Shown: piece after piece, positions 18,738-28,405 of the stretch
Layout of the letters: every line of letters begins with the position of its first letter
Position numbering within the stretch: position 1 is the first letter of the stretch
Assembly (NCBI RefSeq): GCF_019915265.1
Contig: NZ_CP082780.1
Coordinates: forward strand, 1,550,001-1,614,000
DNA: 64,000 nt
Direction: 5' to 3'
DNA from: Bacillus aquiflavi
GTDB taxonomy: Bacteria; Bacillota; Bacilli; Bacillales; Cytobacillaceae
Position numbers and translations under genes: made by a program
The notes under the pieces: generated by a model
Databases searched by the model: none
The model's input: the letters and a program-made list of their open reading frames with translations, nothing else
Told to the model about the DNA's origin: nothing

Positions 18738-20107
18738 TCAATAAGCATCAAGTCGAAGCAAATGAAATCATCACCGAAACCGGTTCGAATTTACTTAAAC
18801 AAGCATTCTCGAAAAAATGGAACAAACTTAATCACACAAGCTTAACAGCCAATGCAAACAAAGATACGATTACTTTCGATGCAGGAGAGATAAAAGGGAA
18901 GATTAATAGTTGGATTGAACATTTAGAAGATTGTCGGGATGACGTAATAAAAAAAAATATATGAAAGTTGATGTCCCCTTCGAGGAAAGAAATAAAATGT
19001 CATTTATGATAGATGATATAGACTACATTCAACAAGTATATCGAGAACTAAAAGCCGAAGTAGATGAAGTGGAAATGGAGTTTGAAAATACAGTCCGTGT
19101 ATACCGCTCACCTTTGCGCCAAGCATTAAATGACATTACACGATTATACAACTCAGTAAACAATGTAAAAGGCGACTTTTCTGGCTTAAAAAAATGTCTC
19201 AGTCTATGTGCACGGGATCGAATCGAACGGGGAAGATTTTATCAAAAGTGCGAAGAAAGCGGCTCAACCAGGCGATGTAATTATGCGTGAAATGAGGAAA
19301 GGAAAGAATGAATATTTTGTAGTAAATGAAGATGGAGGAATAAAGGAATTTAAGGAATTTGAAAAATTAAGATTAGCAGATGAATTTAAGAATAAACAAG
19401 GACGTCTCCATATCGTTTACGATACTGAACATAAAAACGAACACCGTCAAGAAACGAGTGACGATGTAGCGAAAAGATTGACGGAAATGGGATTAGTGAA
19501 CGAAACGACAAAGATTGATTTGTTTGCCCATAGTTATGGTGGGCGAAGGTTTTTCCAATTTGCGATGGACTACCCTGATCAAGTGCGAAGCATAACGACA
19601 ATTGGGACACCGTACGATAAAAATACGATGGGCAAGCTCGGGAATAACGTCTCCATTTTACGCTGGAAATGGGTACAGAAATTAGTTGATAAAGAGCCAA
19701 CTCAATATAGTGGATATGTAGATCCAAATCCAGAAAATAGACGAGTAGATAAAGGAATCGAACATAGTAATGTTTATACTGATATGACGAGCGAAGCGTT
19801 AAGCGAGGAGATGACTTATTTGAAAGCGGCAAATCCAGAAGTGTATCGAAAACTGGAGGAAATGGATATAACTGCGGTAGCGGGCTATGATTTAGCAGGT
19901 TGGCTTGGAACTAAATCATCACAAGATGGCGCTGTTTCAGTAAAAAGTCAACAAGCAAAGTCCTTAGGAGCGTTAATTGATCAGCGTTTATCATATAAAG
20001 TTGATGGAGGAGGGTTTCGCCCCACGAAGCCGCCTCATATTTATGAAATAGAGAATGAGGAGTTTATCGAATTAATTAAAAAAGTAAATAAAACACAACA
20101 AGAGTAA
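18738..20107 (+). pseudogene. T7SS effector copy B: N-terminus lost, hydrolase domain intact
   Basis: Homology to copy A starts abruptly at 18738 (equivalent to 16005), so the start codon is gone. Relative to A there are two extra A in the run near 18950-18958 and one extra base near 19190; together these restore frame. From about 19208 the whole hydrolase domain is open: HGIESNG (oxyanion loop), IDLFAHSYGG with Ser codon 19532-19534 (nucleophile), SSQDGAVSV (probable acid) and PPHIYEIENEEF (probable catalytic His). This order is that of lipase/esterase hydrolases of the EstA/PGAP1 type. It looks like a spare C-terminal cassette rather than an expressed gene. Confidence 0.7.
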
Positions 20108-20115
20108 GCAAAGGG

Positions 20116-21273
20116 GTGAAAAGGTTGAGAAAAAAAGCTGTCGTCATTTGCATGTTGTTTATTTCTTCACTCCTACTTATTGGCTGTGGAAATAAAGTCA
20201 TATATGTGAAGGGCTTTCCAACAAAGGATAGCCCAGCGTTGTCTGAATTTTTAGGAGGTGAGATGGCTAGTAGTAGTTATAATCTTCTCTATGATGTTAA
20301 TGGGATGTATGTATATACAGGAATAAATCTGAATGAAGATGATAGGGAAATTATGTTTCATTTTCATGATGGAGATGACTTAAAAACATTTTATGAGCCG
20401 TTATTTTATACAAAAGATGTAGAGAAAACCTTTAATAATTTATGGGGAAATGGTGAATTCACAGATAAGATAGAACAACAAATTGCTAATAAGGATGAAT
20501 TTAACCTCCCAACATTAAAGTTAGAGGAGAAAAATCAATTGTACGTTAAAACAAGACAGAAAGAAACAATATTAGATTTACCTGAGCTTATGGAAAAATT
20601 TAAACTTAAGCCAGATGATGAGTTAGTTTTTAATCTGTATAATATGAATGATGATCATTTTATTGTATATTTAAAAATTTTAATCAGGAAGAAAAGTTAA
20701 ATAAAATATGTTGCTCTTTTTATTAAACAAGATTTATCGCGTATCGTACCGACAAGTACCGATCCAGAGGCATTTAATAAAACGTTAGCTAGCGGAGAAC
20801 TTGATGAATTTCATGATTTATTTTCTAATGTAAAAAGTGATCATAGGTTTGAAAAAACATTCATCTATCGCTTCGTATATGACAGAAAAGATAAGCAGCT
20901 AAAAGAAATTGGTGAAGAAGATTATTTAAGTGAAGATGGCAAATATGTGTATCTTAATGGAGCAAAAAGAAAACTGGAAGATGGAGTTCAACGGATTCAA
21001 ACAATTGAAAACTATATGGCTGGTAACGACACGTACGAAGCGGAATTCAAAATTAGTTTTAAAAAAATCGCAAAAAAGGGTGACATTAAAGGTGCTGTAG
21101 ATGTAGGGATAGCTAAAATTGTTTACTTTAATAAAGATTATGTTGTTTTAAACTTAAATTATTATGCAGCTATTGCTGGAGATGCCGGTTCAACTAATGT
21201 GATGATAGATTTGCAGAAGGAAAAAAAGAACCCGACAGCCTACATAGTAGAGCTAGATATGAGTGTTTATTAA
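20116..21273 (+). pseudogene. Lipoprotein copy C (candidate immunity), frameshifted in the middle
   Basis: It starts with a good lipoprotein signal (AVVICMLFISSLLLIGCG; Cys in Leu-Ile-Gly-Cys) at TTG 20125 or GTG 20116, eight to seventeen bases after effector copy B. The frame is open for 194 residues, then one or two base losses around 20665-20715 shift it; the rest (ALFIKQDLSRIVPTSTDPE ... AYIVELDMSVY) continues in another frame to TAA 21271-21273. Its region after SEFL (GGEMASSSYNLLYDVNGMYV) differs clearly from copies A and D. Confidence 0.75.
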
Positions 21274-21300
21274 TGAAGTGTGTAAATTTTGAAGGGCAAA

Positions 21301-21322
21301 TAAATAAAACACAACAAGAGTA
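21301..21322 (+). repeat. Relic of an effector 3' end
   Basis: These 22 bases match the last codons and stop region of effector copies A and B (encoding NKTQQE and stop). No effector precedes them, so an effector copy once stood between lipoproteins C and D and was deleted. Confidence 0.65.
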
Positions 21323-21336
21323 GTGGGGTGAGTAGA

Positions 21337-22482
21337 TTGAGAAAAATAGCTGTACTGATAAGTATATTGCTCATCTCTTCATTCTTTTTTGTCAGCTGTG
21401 GAGCTAGTAAAGTGACATATAAAAAAGGCTTTCCAACAAAGGATAGCCCAGCGTTGTCTGAATTTTTAAGGGGTAAGCTGCCGGGGAGCGGATATAATTT
21501 TTTGTATGACGTTAATGGGATACATGTGTATACAAAAAGTAATGGAAGTAGAGATGATAAAGAAATTTCTTTTCATTACAATAAGGAAGATGACTTAAAA
21601 ACATTTTATGAACCGTTATTTTATACAAAAGATGTAGAGAAAACCTTTTATAATTTATGGGAAAATGATGAATTAACAGATAAAATAGAACAACAAATCG
21701 CGAATAAGGATGAATTCAACCTCCCAACATTAAAGTTAGAGGAGAAAAATCAATTGTACGTTAAAACAAGACAGAAAGAAACAATATTAGATTTACCTGA
21801 ACTTATGGAAAAATTTAAACTCAACCCTGAAGATCCGTTAATTTTTAATCTTTTTAGTGTGAATGATGATCATTTCGTTATATATTTAGTAAATAAAAAT
21901 CCGGAAGAAAAATTAAATAAATCTATTGCTCTTTTTATTAAACAAGATTTATCGCGTATCGTACCGACAAGTACCGATCCAGCGACATTTAATAAAACGT
22001 TAGCTAGCGGAGAACTCGATGAATTTCATGATTTATTCTCTAATGTAAAGAATGATCATAGGTATGAAAAGTCTTTCAGACATCGCTTCGTATATGACAG
22101 AAAAGATAAGCAGCTAAAAGAAATTGGTGAAGAAGATTATTTAAGTGAAGATGGCAAATATGTGTATATTAATGGGCTAGAAGATCCTTTATCCGACGGC
22201 ATTCAACGGATTCAAACAATTGAAAACTATATGGCCGGTAACGACGCGTACGAAGCGGAATTCAAAATTAGTTTTAAAAAAATAGCGAAAGAGTCGGGCT
22301 TTAAAAGTGCTGCAGGTGTAAAACATGCACATATCTTATATTTTAATAAGGATTTTATAATCCTAAGTTTAAGTTATCATGCCCCTATCGTTGGCAATGC
22401 CGGTTCAACTAACGTCATCATTGATTTGCAGAAGGATAAAAAGAATCCGACAGCTTATGTCGTTGATTTAGATTGGTTTTAA
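21337..22482 (+). CDS. Lipoprotein copy D, intact; candidate immunity lipoprotein of the lipase-type effector
   Basis: The only full-length member of the array: 381 residues from TTG 21337 (GTG 21328 possible). A type II signal peptide (VLISILLISSFFFVSCG, lipobox Phe-Val-Ser-Cys) would anchor it by lipidated Cys21 to the outer face of the membrane. The mature part opens with KGFPTKDSPALSEFL, a Tyr/Asp-rich variable stretch, then a conserved body (DVEKTFYNLWENDELTDKIE; LSRIVPTSTDPATFNKTLAS; ...TAYVVDLDWF). No enzymatic motif is seen and I do not know the family. Genetic linkage to a lipase-like T7SS effector, and an external location, suggest it neutralises the effector, as reported for lipoprotein immunity to the TslA lipase toxin. 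Confidence 0.75.
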   Translation: MRKIAVLISILLISSFFFVSCGASKVTYKKGFPTKDSPALSEFLRGKLPGSGYNFLYDVNGIHVYTKSNGSRDDKEISFHYNKEDDLKTFYEPLFYTKDVEKTFYNLWENDELTDKIEQQIANKDEFNLPTLKLEEKNQLYVKTRQKETILDLPELMEKFKLNPEDPLIFNLFSVNDDHFVIYLVNKNPEEKLNKSIALFIKQDLSRIVPTSTDPATFNKTLASGELDEFHDLFSNVKNDHRYEKSFRHRFVYDRKDKQLKEIGEEDYLSEDGKYVYINGLEDPLSDGIQRIQTIENYMAGNDAYEAEFKISFKKIAKESGFKSAAGVKHAHILYFNKDFIILSLSYHAPIVGNAGSTNVIIDLQKDKKNPTAYVVDLDWF

Positions 22483-22544
22483 AGTTAAGGAGGAGTGCAT
22501 TGGGGTGAAACAAAAAAGATTACGATTGATGATCTGTATTTTAT
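22483..22544 (+). repeat. Relic of a lipoprotein gene start (stub E)
   Basis: This segment repeats 18530-18591 almost exactly (ribosome site, GTG start at 22504, codons for KQKRLRLMICIL), then breaks off at TATTTTATAACAG. It marks the right end of the tandem array, about 150 bases before the riboflavin riboswitch. Confidence 0.7.
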
Positions 22545-22690
22545 AACAGTTTGAATACTTGCTTTTTTATTATGATGCTGTTAAAATTTAAACCATTAAA
22601 GACTGACAAGCTTTTAGTAGAATATTAAAACATGAACGATTTTAATATAATTTTAATGGCGGTCAGCACTTTCTATAATTGAATAGTTTT

Positions 22691-22830
22691 TCCTTCGGGG
22701 TCGGGTGCAATTCCCAACCGGCGGTAATGAGGAGAATTCCTCTCAGCCCGTGACCCGTTTTTGAACGTTCAAAAACGGCTGATTTGGTGTAATTCCAAAG
22801 CCGACAGTAAAAGTCTGGATGGGAGAAGGA
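22691..22830 (+). ncRNA. FMN riboswitch (RFN element)
   Basis: All the signature blocks of the RFN element are present: CTTCGGGG...CGGGTG, CCAACCGGCGGTAATG, AGCCCGTGACCCG, a variable hairpin (GTTTTTGAACGTTCAAAAAC), TTTGGTGTAATTCCAAAGCC and GTCTGGATGGGAGAAGG. It binds FMN and shuts off the riboflavin operon downstream, by the terminator at 22890. Confidence 0.97.
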
Positions 22831-22841
22831 ATGAGTGAGAA

Positions 22842-22867
22842 ACGTTAAAAAATAGCTTTTTTAACGT
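22842..22867 (+). promoter_or_regulatory. Perfect inverted repeat between FMN aptamer and terminator
   Basis: ACGTTAAAAAA (22842-22852) pairs with TTTTTTAACGT (22857-22867) over a TAGC loop. It may be part of the antiterminator arrangement or a first, weak terminator. Confidence 0.5.
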
Positions 22868-22889
22868 CTATTCCATCATGCTTTCATTA

Positions 22890-22920
22890 CCCCCGTCTTC
22901 GTCTATACGGGGGTTTTCGT
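22890..22920 (+). terminator. Regulated terminator of the rib operon leader
   Basis: CCCCCGT (22890-22896) pairs with ACGGGGG (22907-22913), followed by TTTT. It sits after the FMN aptamer and 50-70 bases before ribD, the standard attenuator position. Confidence 0.85.
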
Positions 22921-22969
22921 TTGTTGTCTGCGTAAAAACTAAAGATAAAAAGGCGGGATGGATATTTCG

Positions 22970-24070
22970 ATGCAAGAGTATGAATATATGAAGCTTGCTC
23001 TTTCACTTGCTCGGGCAGCTGAGGGCCAAACTAGTCCGAATCCGTTAGTTGGAGCAGTAGTTGTAAAAAACGGAAATATTTTAGGGATGGGGGCTCATTT
23101 ACGAGCTGGGACACCGCATGCAGAAGTACATGCAATCCGTGCGGCTGGTGTTGAGGCGAGTGGCTCAGATTTATATGTTACATTGGAGCCTTGCAGCCAT
23201 CATGGTAAAACACCTCCATGTACCGAGCTGATTATTGAAGCGGGCATTAAAAGAGTCATAGTCGCAACACAAGATCCGAATCCGCTAGTTGCAGGAAAAG
23301 GGATCGAAAGGTTACGAAGTGCAGGAATTGAAGTAGAAGTAGGTTTATGTAAAGGTGAAGCAGACAACATGAATAAACCTTTTTTCCACTTTATTAAAAC
23401 AAGACAGCCTTTTGTTACGCTGAAAGCTGGGCTTTCTTTAGACGGTAAAACAGCAGCAAGCTCTGGTGATAGCAAATGGATTACATCATCGGAAGCGCGG
23501 TTAGACGTTCATGAATTAAGGCATAAGCATGATGCCATTCTTGTTGGCATTAACACAGTTTTAACAGACGATCCACTCCTAACCACCAGACTACCCCGAG
23601 GTGGAAAAAATCCCAATCGAATTATATTAGATACACAATTGCGGACACCGCTTAACGCCCGTATTGTCGAAGATCGTTCAGCTAAAACAATTATTATCAC
23701 AGGGGAAAATATTGATACTCAGAAAAAATACGCCTTAAAACAAAAAGGAGTTGAGGTCATTTCCCTTTCAAGTAAAACAATCTCTCTCCAAGACGTATTA
23801 TTTGAATTAGGAAAGAAAAACATTATGTCCCTACTCGTTGAAGGAGGAGGGGAAGTGCACGCATCCTTTATAAAGGAACAAGTGTATCAACAAATCATCT
23901 TTTATGTTGCACCCCTTCTCATTGGCGGTAAACAGTCATTTCCTGTGATCGGTGGGAATGGGGCAACTGTAATGAAGGAAGCAGAAAAATTAACATTTAT
24001 TTCTATAGAAAAGATTGGATCTGATTTAAAGATTACAGCAATACCGAGAGAAAAGGACAGTGATGTATAA
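22970..24070 (+). CDS. ribD: Bifunctional riboflavin deaminase/reductase RibD
   Basis: The N-terminal cytidine-deaminase-like domain has the zinc motif HAEVHAI (residues near 46-52) and PCSHHGKTPPC; the C-terminal reductase begins near residue 145 (VTLKAGLSLDGKTA, DSKWITS) and ends with VEGGGEVHASF and the IGG/VIGGNG loop. It performs the second and third steps of riboflavin synthesis, deaminating then reducing the pyrimidine. ATG 22970 aligns with the known RibD start (QEYEYMKLAL); ATG 22958 is in frame but only one base from AGGCGGG. It overlaps none but abuts ribE (TAA-ATG). FMN-controlled. Confidence 0.95.
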   Translation: MQEYEYMKLALSLARAAEGQTSPNPLVGAVVVKNGNILGMGAHLRAGTPHAEVHAIRAAGVEASGSDLYVTLEPCSHHGKTPPCTELIIEAGIKRVIVATQDPNPLVAGKGIERLRSAGIEVEVGLCKGEADNMNKPFFHFIKTRQPFVTLKAGLSLDGKTAASSGDSKWITSSEARLDVHELRHKHDAILVGINTVLTDDPLLTTRLPRGGKNPNRIILDTQLRTPLNARIVEDRSAKTIIITGENIDTQKKYALKQKGVEVISLSSKTISLQDVLFELGKKNIMSLLVEGGGEVHASFIKEQVYQQIIFYVAPLLIGGKQSFPVIGGNGATVMKEAEKLTFISIEKIGSDLKITAIPREKDSDV

Positions 24071-24724
24071 ATGTTTACAGGAATAGTTGAAGAAATCGGC
24101 ACTGTTCAAAAAATAATAAAAAATGGAAACTCATTGCAGATGACGATTCAAGCGATGAAAATATTAGAGGATGTAAAATTAGGCGACAGCATTGCCGTGA
24201 ATGGTGTCTGCTTAACCGTAACAAGCTTTTCTAGTCAATTATTTACAGTCGATGTTATGCCAGAAACGTTTCATTCAACATCTTTAGCGTCTTTAAAAAA
24301 TGGTTCTTTCGTAAACCTTGAACGGGCACTTGCGGCTAACGGCAGATTTGGAGGTCATTTTGTTACCGGCCATATTGATGGAACAGGTGTCATTTTACGA
24401 AAAGAAGCGAAAGAAAATGCTATTTACATTGACATAAGTATACCTGAAACAGGGCAAGCTTACGTGATGGAGAAAGGATCAATCGGGATTGATGGAACAT
24501 CATTAACAACCTTTGGTGTAAATGATGAATTTGTTACCGTTTCGCTCATTCCTCACACGGCAAATGAAACCATTTTAGGAATGAAAAATATAGGTGACAA
24601 AGTGAACATTGAATTTGACATGTTAGCGAAATATGTTCAATTAGCACTTGCGAAAAAAACTGAAGATTCCACTCATAAAAGTAAAATGACAGTTGACTTC
24701 CTTAAGGAAAATGGTTTTGCATAA
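24071..24724 (+). CDS. ribE: Riboflavin synthase alpha chain
   Basis: A 217-residue protein with the two tandem beta-barrel lumazine-binding domains: MFTGIVEEIGTV at the start, then GDSIAVNGVCLTV and GGHFVTGHIDG in the first half, GSIGIDGTSLT in the second. It dismutates two 6,7-dimethyl-8-ribityllumazine molecules to riboflavin. ATG follows the ribD stop immediately. Second gene of the FMN-riboswitch operon. Confidence 0.96.
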   Translation: MFTGIVEEIGTVQKIIKNGNSLQMTIQAMKILEDVKLGDSIAVNGVCLTVTSFSSQLFTVDVMPETFHSTSLASLKNGSFVNLERALAANGRFGGHFVTGHIDGTGVILRKEAKENAIYIDISIPETGQAYVMEKGSIGIDGTSLTTFGVNDEFVTVSLIPHTANETILGMKNIGDKVNIEFDMLAKYVQLALAKKTEDSTHKSKMTVDFLKENGFA

Positions 24725-24741
24725 CGAAAGGGTGACAAAAA

Positions 24742-25935
24742 TTGTTCCATAAGATTGAAGAAGCACTAGAGGAATTAAAAAAAGGAAAACCGATTATCGT
24801 TTGCGATGATGAAGATAGAGAAAATGAAGGTGATTTTGTCGTATTAGGTGAGTTTGCAACTCCTGAGGCGATTAATTTTATGGCAAAGGAAGGCCGTGGG
24901 CTAATTTGCGTTCCACTTGATTCTGACACGGCACAAAAATTTGCCTTAAAGCCGATGACTGAGGTGAATACTGATGCCCACGAAACGGCTTTCACCGTTA
25001 GTATTGATCACATAGACACGACAACAGGAATTAGTGCTTTTGAACGTTCGTTAACAGTGCAGAAGCTTCTTGATGAAAATTCAACATCAAGTGATTTTCG
25101 ACGGCCAGGTCACATTTTCCCACTCGTCGCAAAAGAGGGGGGCGTCCTTAGAAGAGCTGGTCATACAGAAGCAGCCGTTGATTTGGCAAAGCTTTGCGGT
25201 GTAAAGCCTGTAGGTGTTATTTGTGAAATTATGAAGGACGACGGGACGATGGCGAGAGTTCCTGAGTTAATCGAAATCTCGAAAAAGTTCAATTTGAAAA
25301 TGATTACGATAAAAGATTTAATTCATTTTCGGATGCAAAAAGATTCACTAGTCAAAAGAGAAGTTGAAATTAAATTACCCACTGAATACGGAGCATTCCG
25401 TGCAGTCGGATATACATCGATTATTGATCAAAAGGAGCATGTTGCTATTATTAAAGGTGATATTTCTGGAGCCGAACCTGTACTAGTGCGGGTCCATTCG
25501 GAATGTTTAACAGGTGATGTGTTCGGTTCAAACCGCTGTGATTGCGGTCCACAGCTTGAAGCAGCGCTAACCCAAATTGAAGCAGAAGGCCGTGGTGTCC
25601 TTCTTTATATGAGACAGGAAGGCCGAGGAATTGGACTTATTAACAAACTAAAAGCATATAAGCTTCAAGAGGAGGGCTATGACACAGTTGAAGCAAACAA
25701 TAAATTGGGATTTGCCGCTGATTTACGAGATTATGGGATTGGAGCACAAATCCTTCGTGAACTAGGAATTACTAAAATGCGCTTATTAACAAACAATCCG
25801 CGCAAAATTGCGGGCTTAAATGGCTACGGATTAGAAGTGATAGAAAGGGTTCCTCTTGAACTGCCATTTAAAGCAGAAAATAAACGTTATTTACAAACAA
25901 AACAACAAAAGCTAGGACATTTACTTCATTTATAA
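24742..25935 (+). CDS. ribBA: DHBP synthase / GTP cyclohydrolase II fusion RibBA
   Basis: The N-terminal domain (residues 1-200) is 3,4-dihydroxy-2-butanone-4-phosphate synthase: [12 protein letters not shown] with its acidic metal site, and [15 protein letters not shown]. The C-terminal domain is GTP cyclohydrolase [17 protein letters not shown], three zinc cysteines in [14 protein letters not shown], and RQEGRGIGL. It supplies both branches of riboflavin synthesis. The 397-residue length matches Bacillus RibBA. The start is TTG 24742 after GAAAGGGTG. Confidence 0.96.
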   Translation: MFHKIEEALEELKKGKPIIVCDDEDRENEGDFVVLGEFATPEAINFMAKEGRGLICVPLDSDTAQKFALKPMTEVNTDAHETAFTVSIDHIDTTTGISAFERSLTVQKLLDENSTSSDFRRPGHIFPLVAKEGGVLRRAGHTEAAVDLAKLCGVKPVGVICEIMKDDGTMARVPELIEISKKFNLKMITIKDLIHFRMQKDSLVKREVEIKLPTEYGAFRAVGYTSIIDQKEHVAIIKGDISGAEPVLVRVHSECLTGDVFGSNRCDCGPQLEAALTQIEAEGRGVLLYMRQEGRGIGLINKLKAYKLQEEGYDTVEANNKLGFAADLRDYGIGAQILRELGITKMRLLTNNPRKIAGLNGYGLEVIERVPLELPFKAENKRYLQTKQQKLGHLLHL

Positions 25936-25955
25936 TTTTTGGGAGAGTGGAAAAA

Positions 25956-26423
25956 ATGAAAAAAACAATAGAAGGTCATTTAGTAGGGACAGGGTTAAAA
26001 GTAGCAATTGTAGTATCAAGATTTAACGAATTTATCACGAGTAAATTGTTAAGCGGAGCAGAGGATGCGCTGAAAAGACACGGAGTAAACGAAGAAGATG
26101 TAACAATCGTTTGGGTTCCAGGCGCATTTGAGATTCCGTTAACAGCAAAAAAATTTGCCGAATCTGGTTCATTTGATGCTGTTATTACTTTAGGAACAGT
26201 TATTAGAGGAGCTACTCCGCATTTTGAATACGTTAGCAGTGAGGTGGCAAAAGGAGTAGCAGCAACAAGTATGCAGAGTGGAATTCCTGTTATTTTTGGG
26301 GTATTAACAACGGATACGATCGAGCAGGCGATTGAGCGTGCAGGTACGAAGGCCGGAAATAAAGGCTGGGAGGCAGCAGTCGGAGCAATCGAAATGGCAA
26401 ACTTATATCGCCAATTAGCATAA
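25956..26423 (+). CDS. ribH: 6,7-dimethyl-8-ribityllumazine synthase
   Basis: About 155 residues with [10 protein letters not shown] near residue 20, [25 protein letters not shown] (phosphate and substrate loop, catalytic His) and [11 protein letters not shown]. It condenses the pyrimidine and butanone phosphate into lumazine and forms icosahedral capsids around riboflavin synthase in bacilli. ATG 25956 lies eight bases after GGGAGAG; GTG 25947 is a less likely start. Last gene of the operon, with a terminator behind it. Confidence 0.96.
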   Translation: MKKTIEGHLVGTGLKVAIVVSRFNEFITSKLLSGAEDALKRHGVNEEDVTIVWVPGAFEIPLTAKKFAESGSFDAVITLGTVIRGATPHFEYVSSEVAKGVAATSMQSGIPVIFGVLTTDTIEQAIERAGTKAGNKGWEAAVGAIEMANLYRQLA

Positions 26424-26440
26424 CTTTGCAAAGGAAAAAA

Positions 26441-26478
26441 ATGACAGGTTTACCCATTTGGGAATCTGTCATTTTTTT
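26441..26478 (+). terminator. Terminator of the riboflavin operon
   Basis: ATGACAG (26441-26447) pairs with CTGTCAT (26466-26472), with an inner CCCA/TGGG pairing and a run of seven T. Confidence 0.9.
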
Positions 26479-26727
26479 ATTCAGCTTTTTGTTTATAAAT
26501 CAAAAGGTTAATCATGATAAATGCTTGGCCTGCTTTTTTTGGGTATTCAGATTATCGTGTGGAATTGTGCTCATACGAGATCTGAATACTTTTTTATTTA
26601 AGTTGTTTGATCACACTGTAAACATTTACATTAACCTTTATTTGATTTGTTATTCATTGAATAAAATACTTGATCTTCACATGATGTGAAGGTTTATAGT
26701 AAAACTAAATTAAGACATGTGAAAGAA

Positions 26728-27874
26728 GTGATTATCATTCATATTAGTGAATTAGCTCGGAAAACGGGTGTAAGTCTTCGGTCTCTGCGGTATTACGAAG
26801 AAAAACAACTTTTGAAGCCAAATCGGTTAGATAATGGGTATCGTCAATATAGCGAAATCGATATTGAACAGATTCGAATGATTCAGTTTTATCTAAGTAT
26901 GGGTTTAAAAACTAATGAAATTGCTGATTTGTTTCACTGTTCATGGGATGAAAACAAAGAAGCTTGTATCCAAAATGGTATCAGAAAGGGTGAACTGAAA
27001 CTAACTGAAATTAGGGAACAATTTGAGAACTTACGCAAAGCAGAGTCTCAGCTTATGGATATAGTCAAAAATCTAAAAAACAAATCAAATACGGAGATCG
27101 GTAAAATGATTAATTTAGTAAACAAACAAGATCATAAAGTTGCTATAGTTACAGGAGGAAATCGTGGGATTGGGCGAGAGATATCCCGTCAATTAGCCTC
27201 ACAAGGATCCCATGTCCTAATCGGATGTAGAGATGCAGAAAAGGGAGAAAAAGTTGTAATGGACTTTAGAAGTAATGGATTGATGGCGGATCTGCAAGTA
27301 ATCGATGTAAATGATAGCGGAAACATCGAAGAGATAATAAATCAAATAGCAAATAAGTATGGCCGATTGGATGTACTTGTGAATAATGCTGGAATTATTC
27401 TTGACAGGGGAGTTTCCGTTTTAGAAGTTGAGGAGTTAGTAGTCAAAGAAACTTTTGAAACCAACTTTTTTGGTGCTTTACGAATCACACAGGCCGTAGT
27501 TCCTATTATGAAACAACAGAATTATGGGAGAATTGTCAATTTATCATCTGGTCTAGGGGCCTTCCGAAATTATGTGCGGTCAAGGATCTATTCAAAACCA
27601 TACCCTAGCACGTCAATTAGGGGGATCTTCGCCCGCCTATCGAATCACCAAAACTATGCTTAACGCCTTAACATGTTTAGTAGCTCAAGATGTGGCTGAT
27701 ATGGGAATCAAAGTTAACGCAGTTTGTCCTGGAAGAGTTCAAACCGATATGGGAGGATCTGATGCACCTAGCACAGTCGAAGAAGGTGCAGATACCGCTG
27801 TTTGGTTAGCAACATTGAATGAAGAGGGGCCAAATGGTGGTTATTTTCGTAATCGCCAGCCCATTGCTTGGTAA
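26728..27874 (+). pseudogene. MerR regulator fused in frame to a short-chain dehydrogenase, frameshifted
   Basis: Residues 1-110 form a MerR winged helix and coiled coil (HISELARKTGVSLRSLRYYE). Without a stop the frame runs into an SDR: VAIVTGGNRGIGREI (NADP Rossmann loop), LDVLVNNAGI, GRIVNLSSG. A shift near 27560-27575 moves the end to another frame, which has the catalytic YRITK and the C-terminus RNRQPIAW, stopping at 27872-27874. The SDR has its own candidate start at ATG 27107 with GGAG upstream. The MerR start is unclear: the expected Met lines up with ATT 26737, five bases after an AAGAAGTGAT site; GTG 26728 is the nearest usable start. Confidence 0.7.
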
Positions 27875-28405
27875 AGATTGGTGGGGATATTTATGAAAAA
27901 GTTGATCTATATCTATTATGCTTAGTACCCTTGGTATTATGCTTTTACGTCAGATATCAGAATAAAAGGTATATGATGAATTCATTAAATATGCTAAATC
28001 ACCCAAATATAGGGATCCTTGATATAATAGAGGGCGAAGATAATTATCGATTATTGTGAAGATAACATCTCTACCTCCTATACTGTCCGAAGTGTGGTTC
28101 TATTCTAAAATGTTATCAGCACGGTAAAAAGGAACAGTTATTGATTTACCAATGCATGCTAAACGCTAACGCTATTAATGTCGGGAATGCTATGAAACCT
28201 TCTTGGCAATCAAATGCGAACAAACGTTTCTTATGTTATAGATCATTTGTTCGTAATGATCAAATATCTACTATTATTAGACACCAAGCTTCATTTATTG
28301 GCATCGTATAAAAATTTTGATAAAATATGTATTTGTGGCTCATCTATTATTTTTTTATGATGAGTGGGTAGGGAGAGGGAATTATGATACTGGATATGAT
28401 ACAAG
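27875..28405. other. Gap with a possible transposase zinc-finger fragment
   Basis: No intact gene. From 28081 one frame reads YCPKCGSILKCYQHGKKEQ then LLIYQC, and a neighbouring frame adds CRECYETFLAI, resembling the Cys-rich N-terminus of IS transposases. A hairpin CTCATC/GATGAG lies near 28338-28367, ahead of the permease. No purine riboswitch is seen. Confidence 0.35.

Noticed and set aside
19386-19832. A 148-residue minus-strand open frame
   Set aside because: It is antisense to the conserved hydrolase domain of effector copy B.
8186-22560. T7SS secretion machinery (EssC, EsaA, YukE-type genes)
   Set aside because: None is present in the window; only effectors and small partners are seen, so export must use machinery encoded elsewhere.
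25976-26431. A 151-residue minus-strand open frame
   Set aside because: It is the exact antisense of ribH, with no ribosome site.
26426-26689. An 87-residue open frame after ribH
   Set aside because: It runs through the rib operon terminator hairpin, has no ribosome site and an unnatural composition.
28320-28405. Purine riboswitch before the NCS2 permease
   Set aside because: The conserved core blocks of the purine aptamer are absent.
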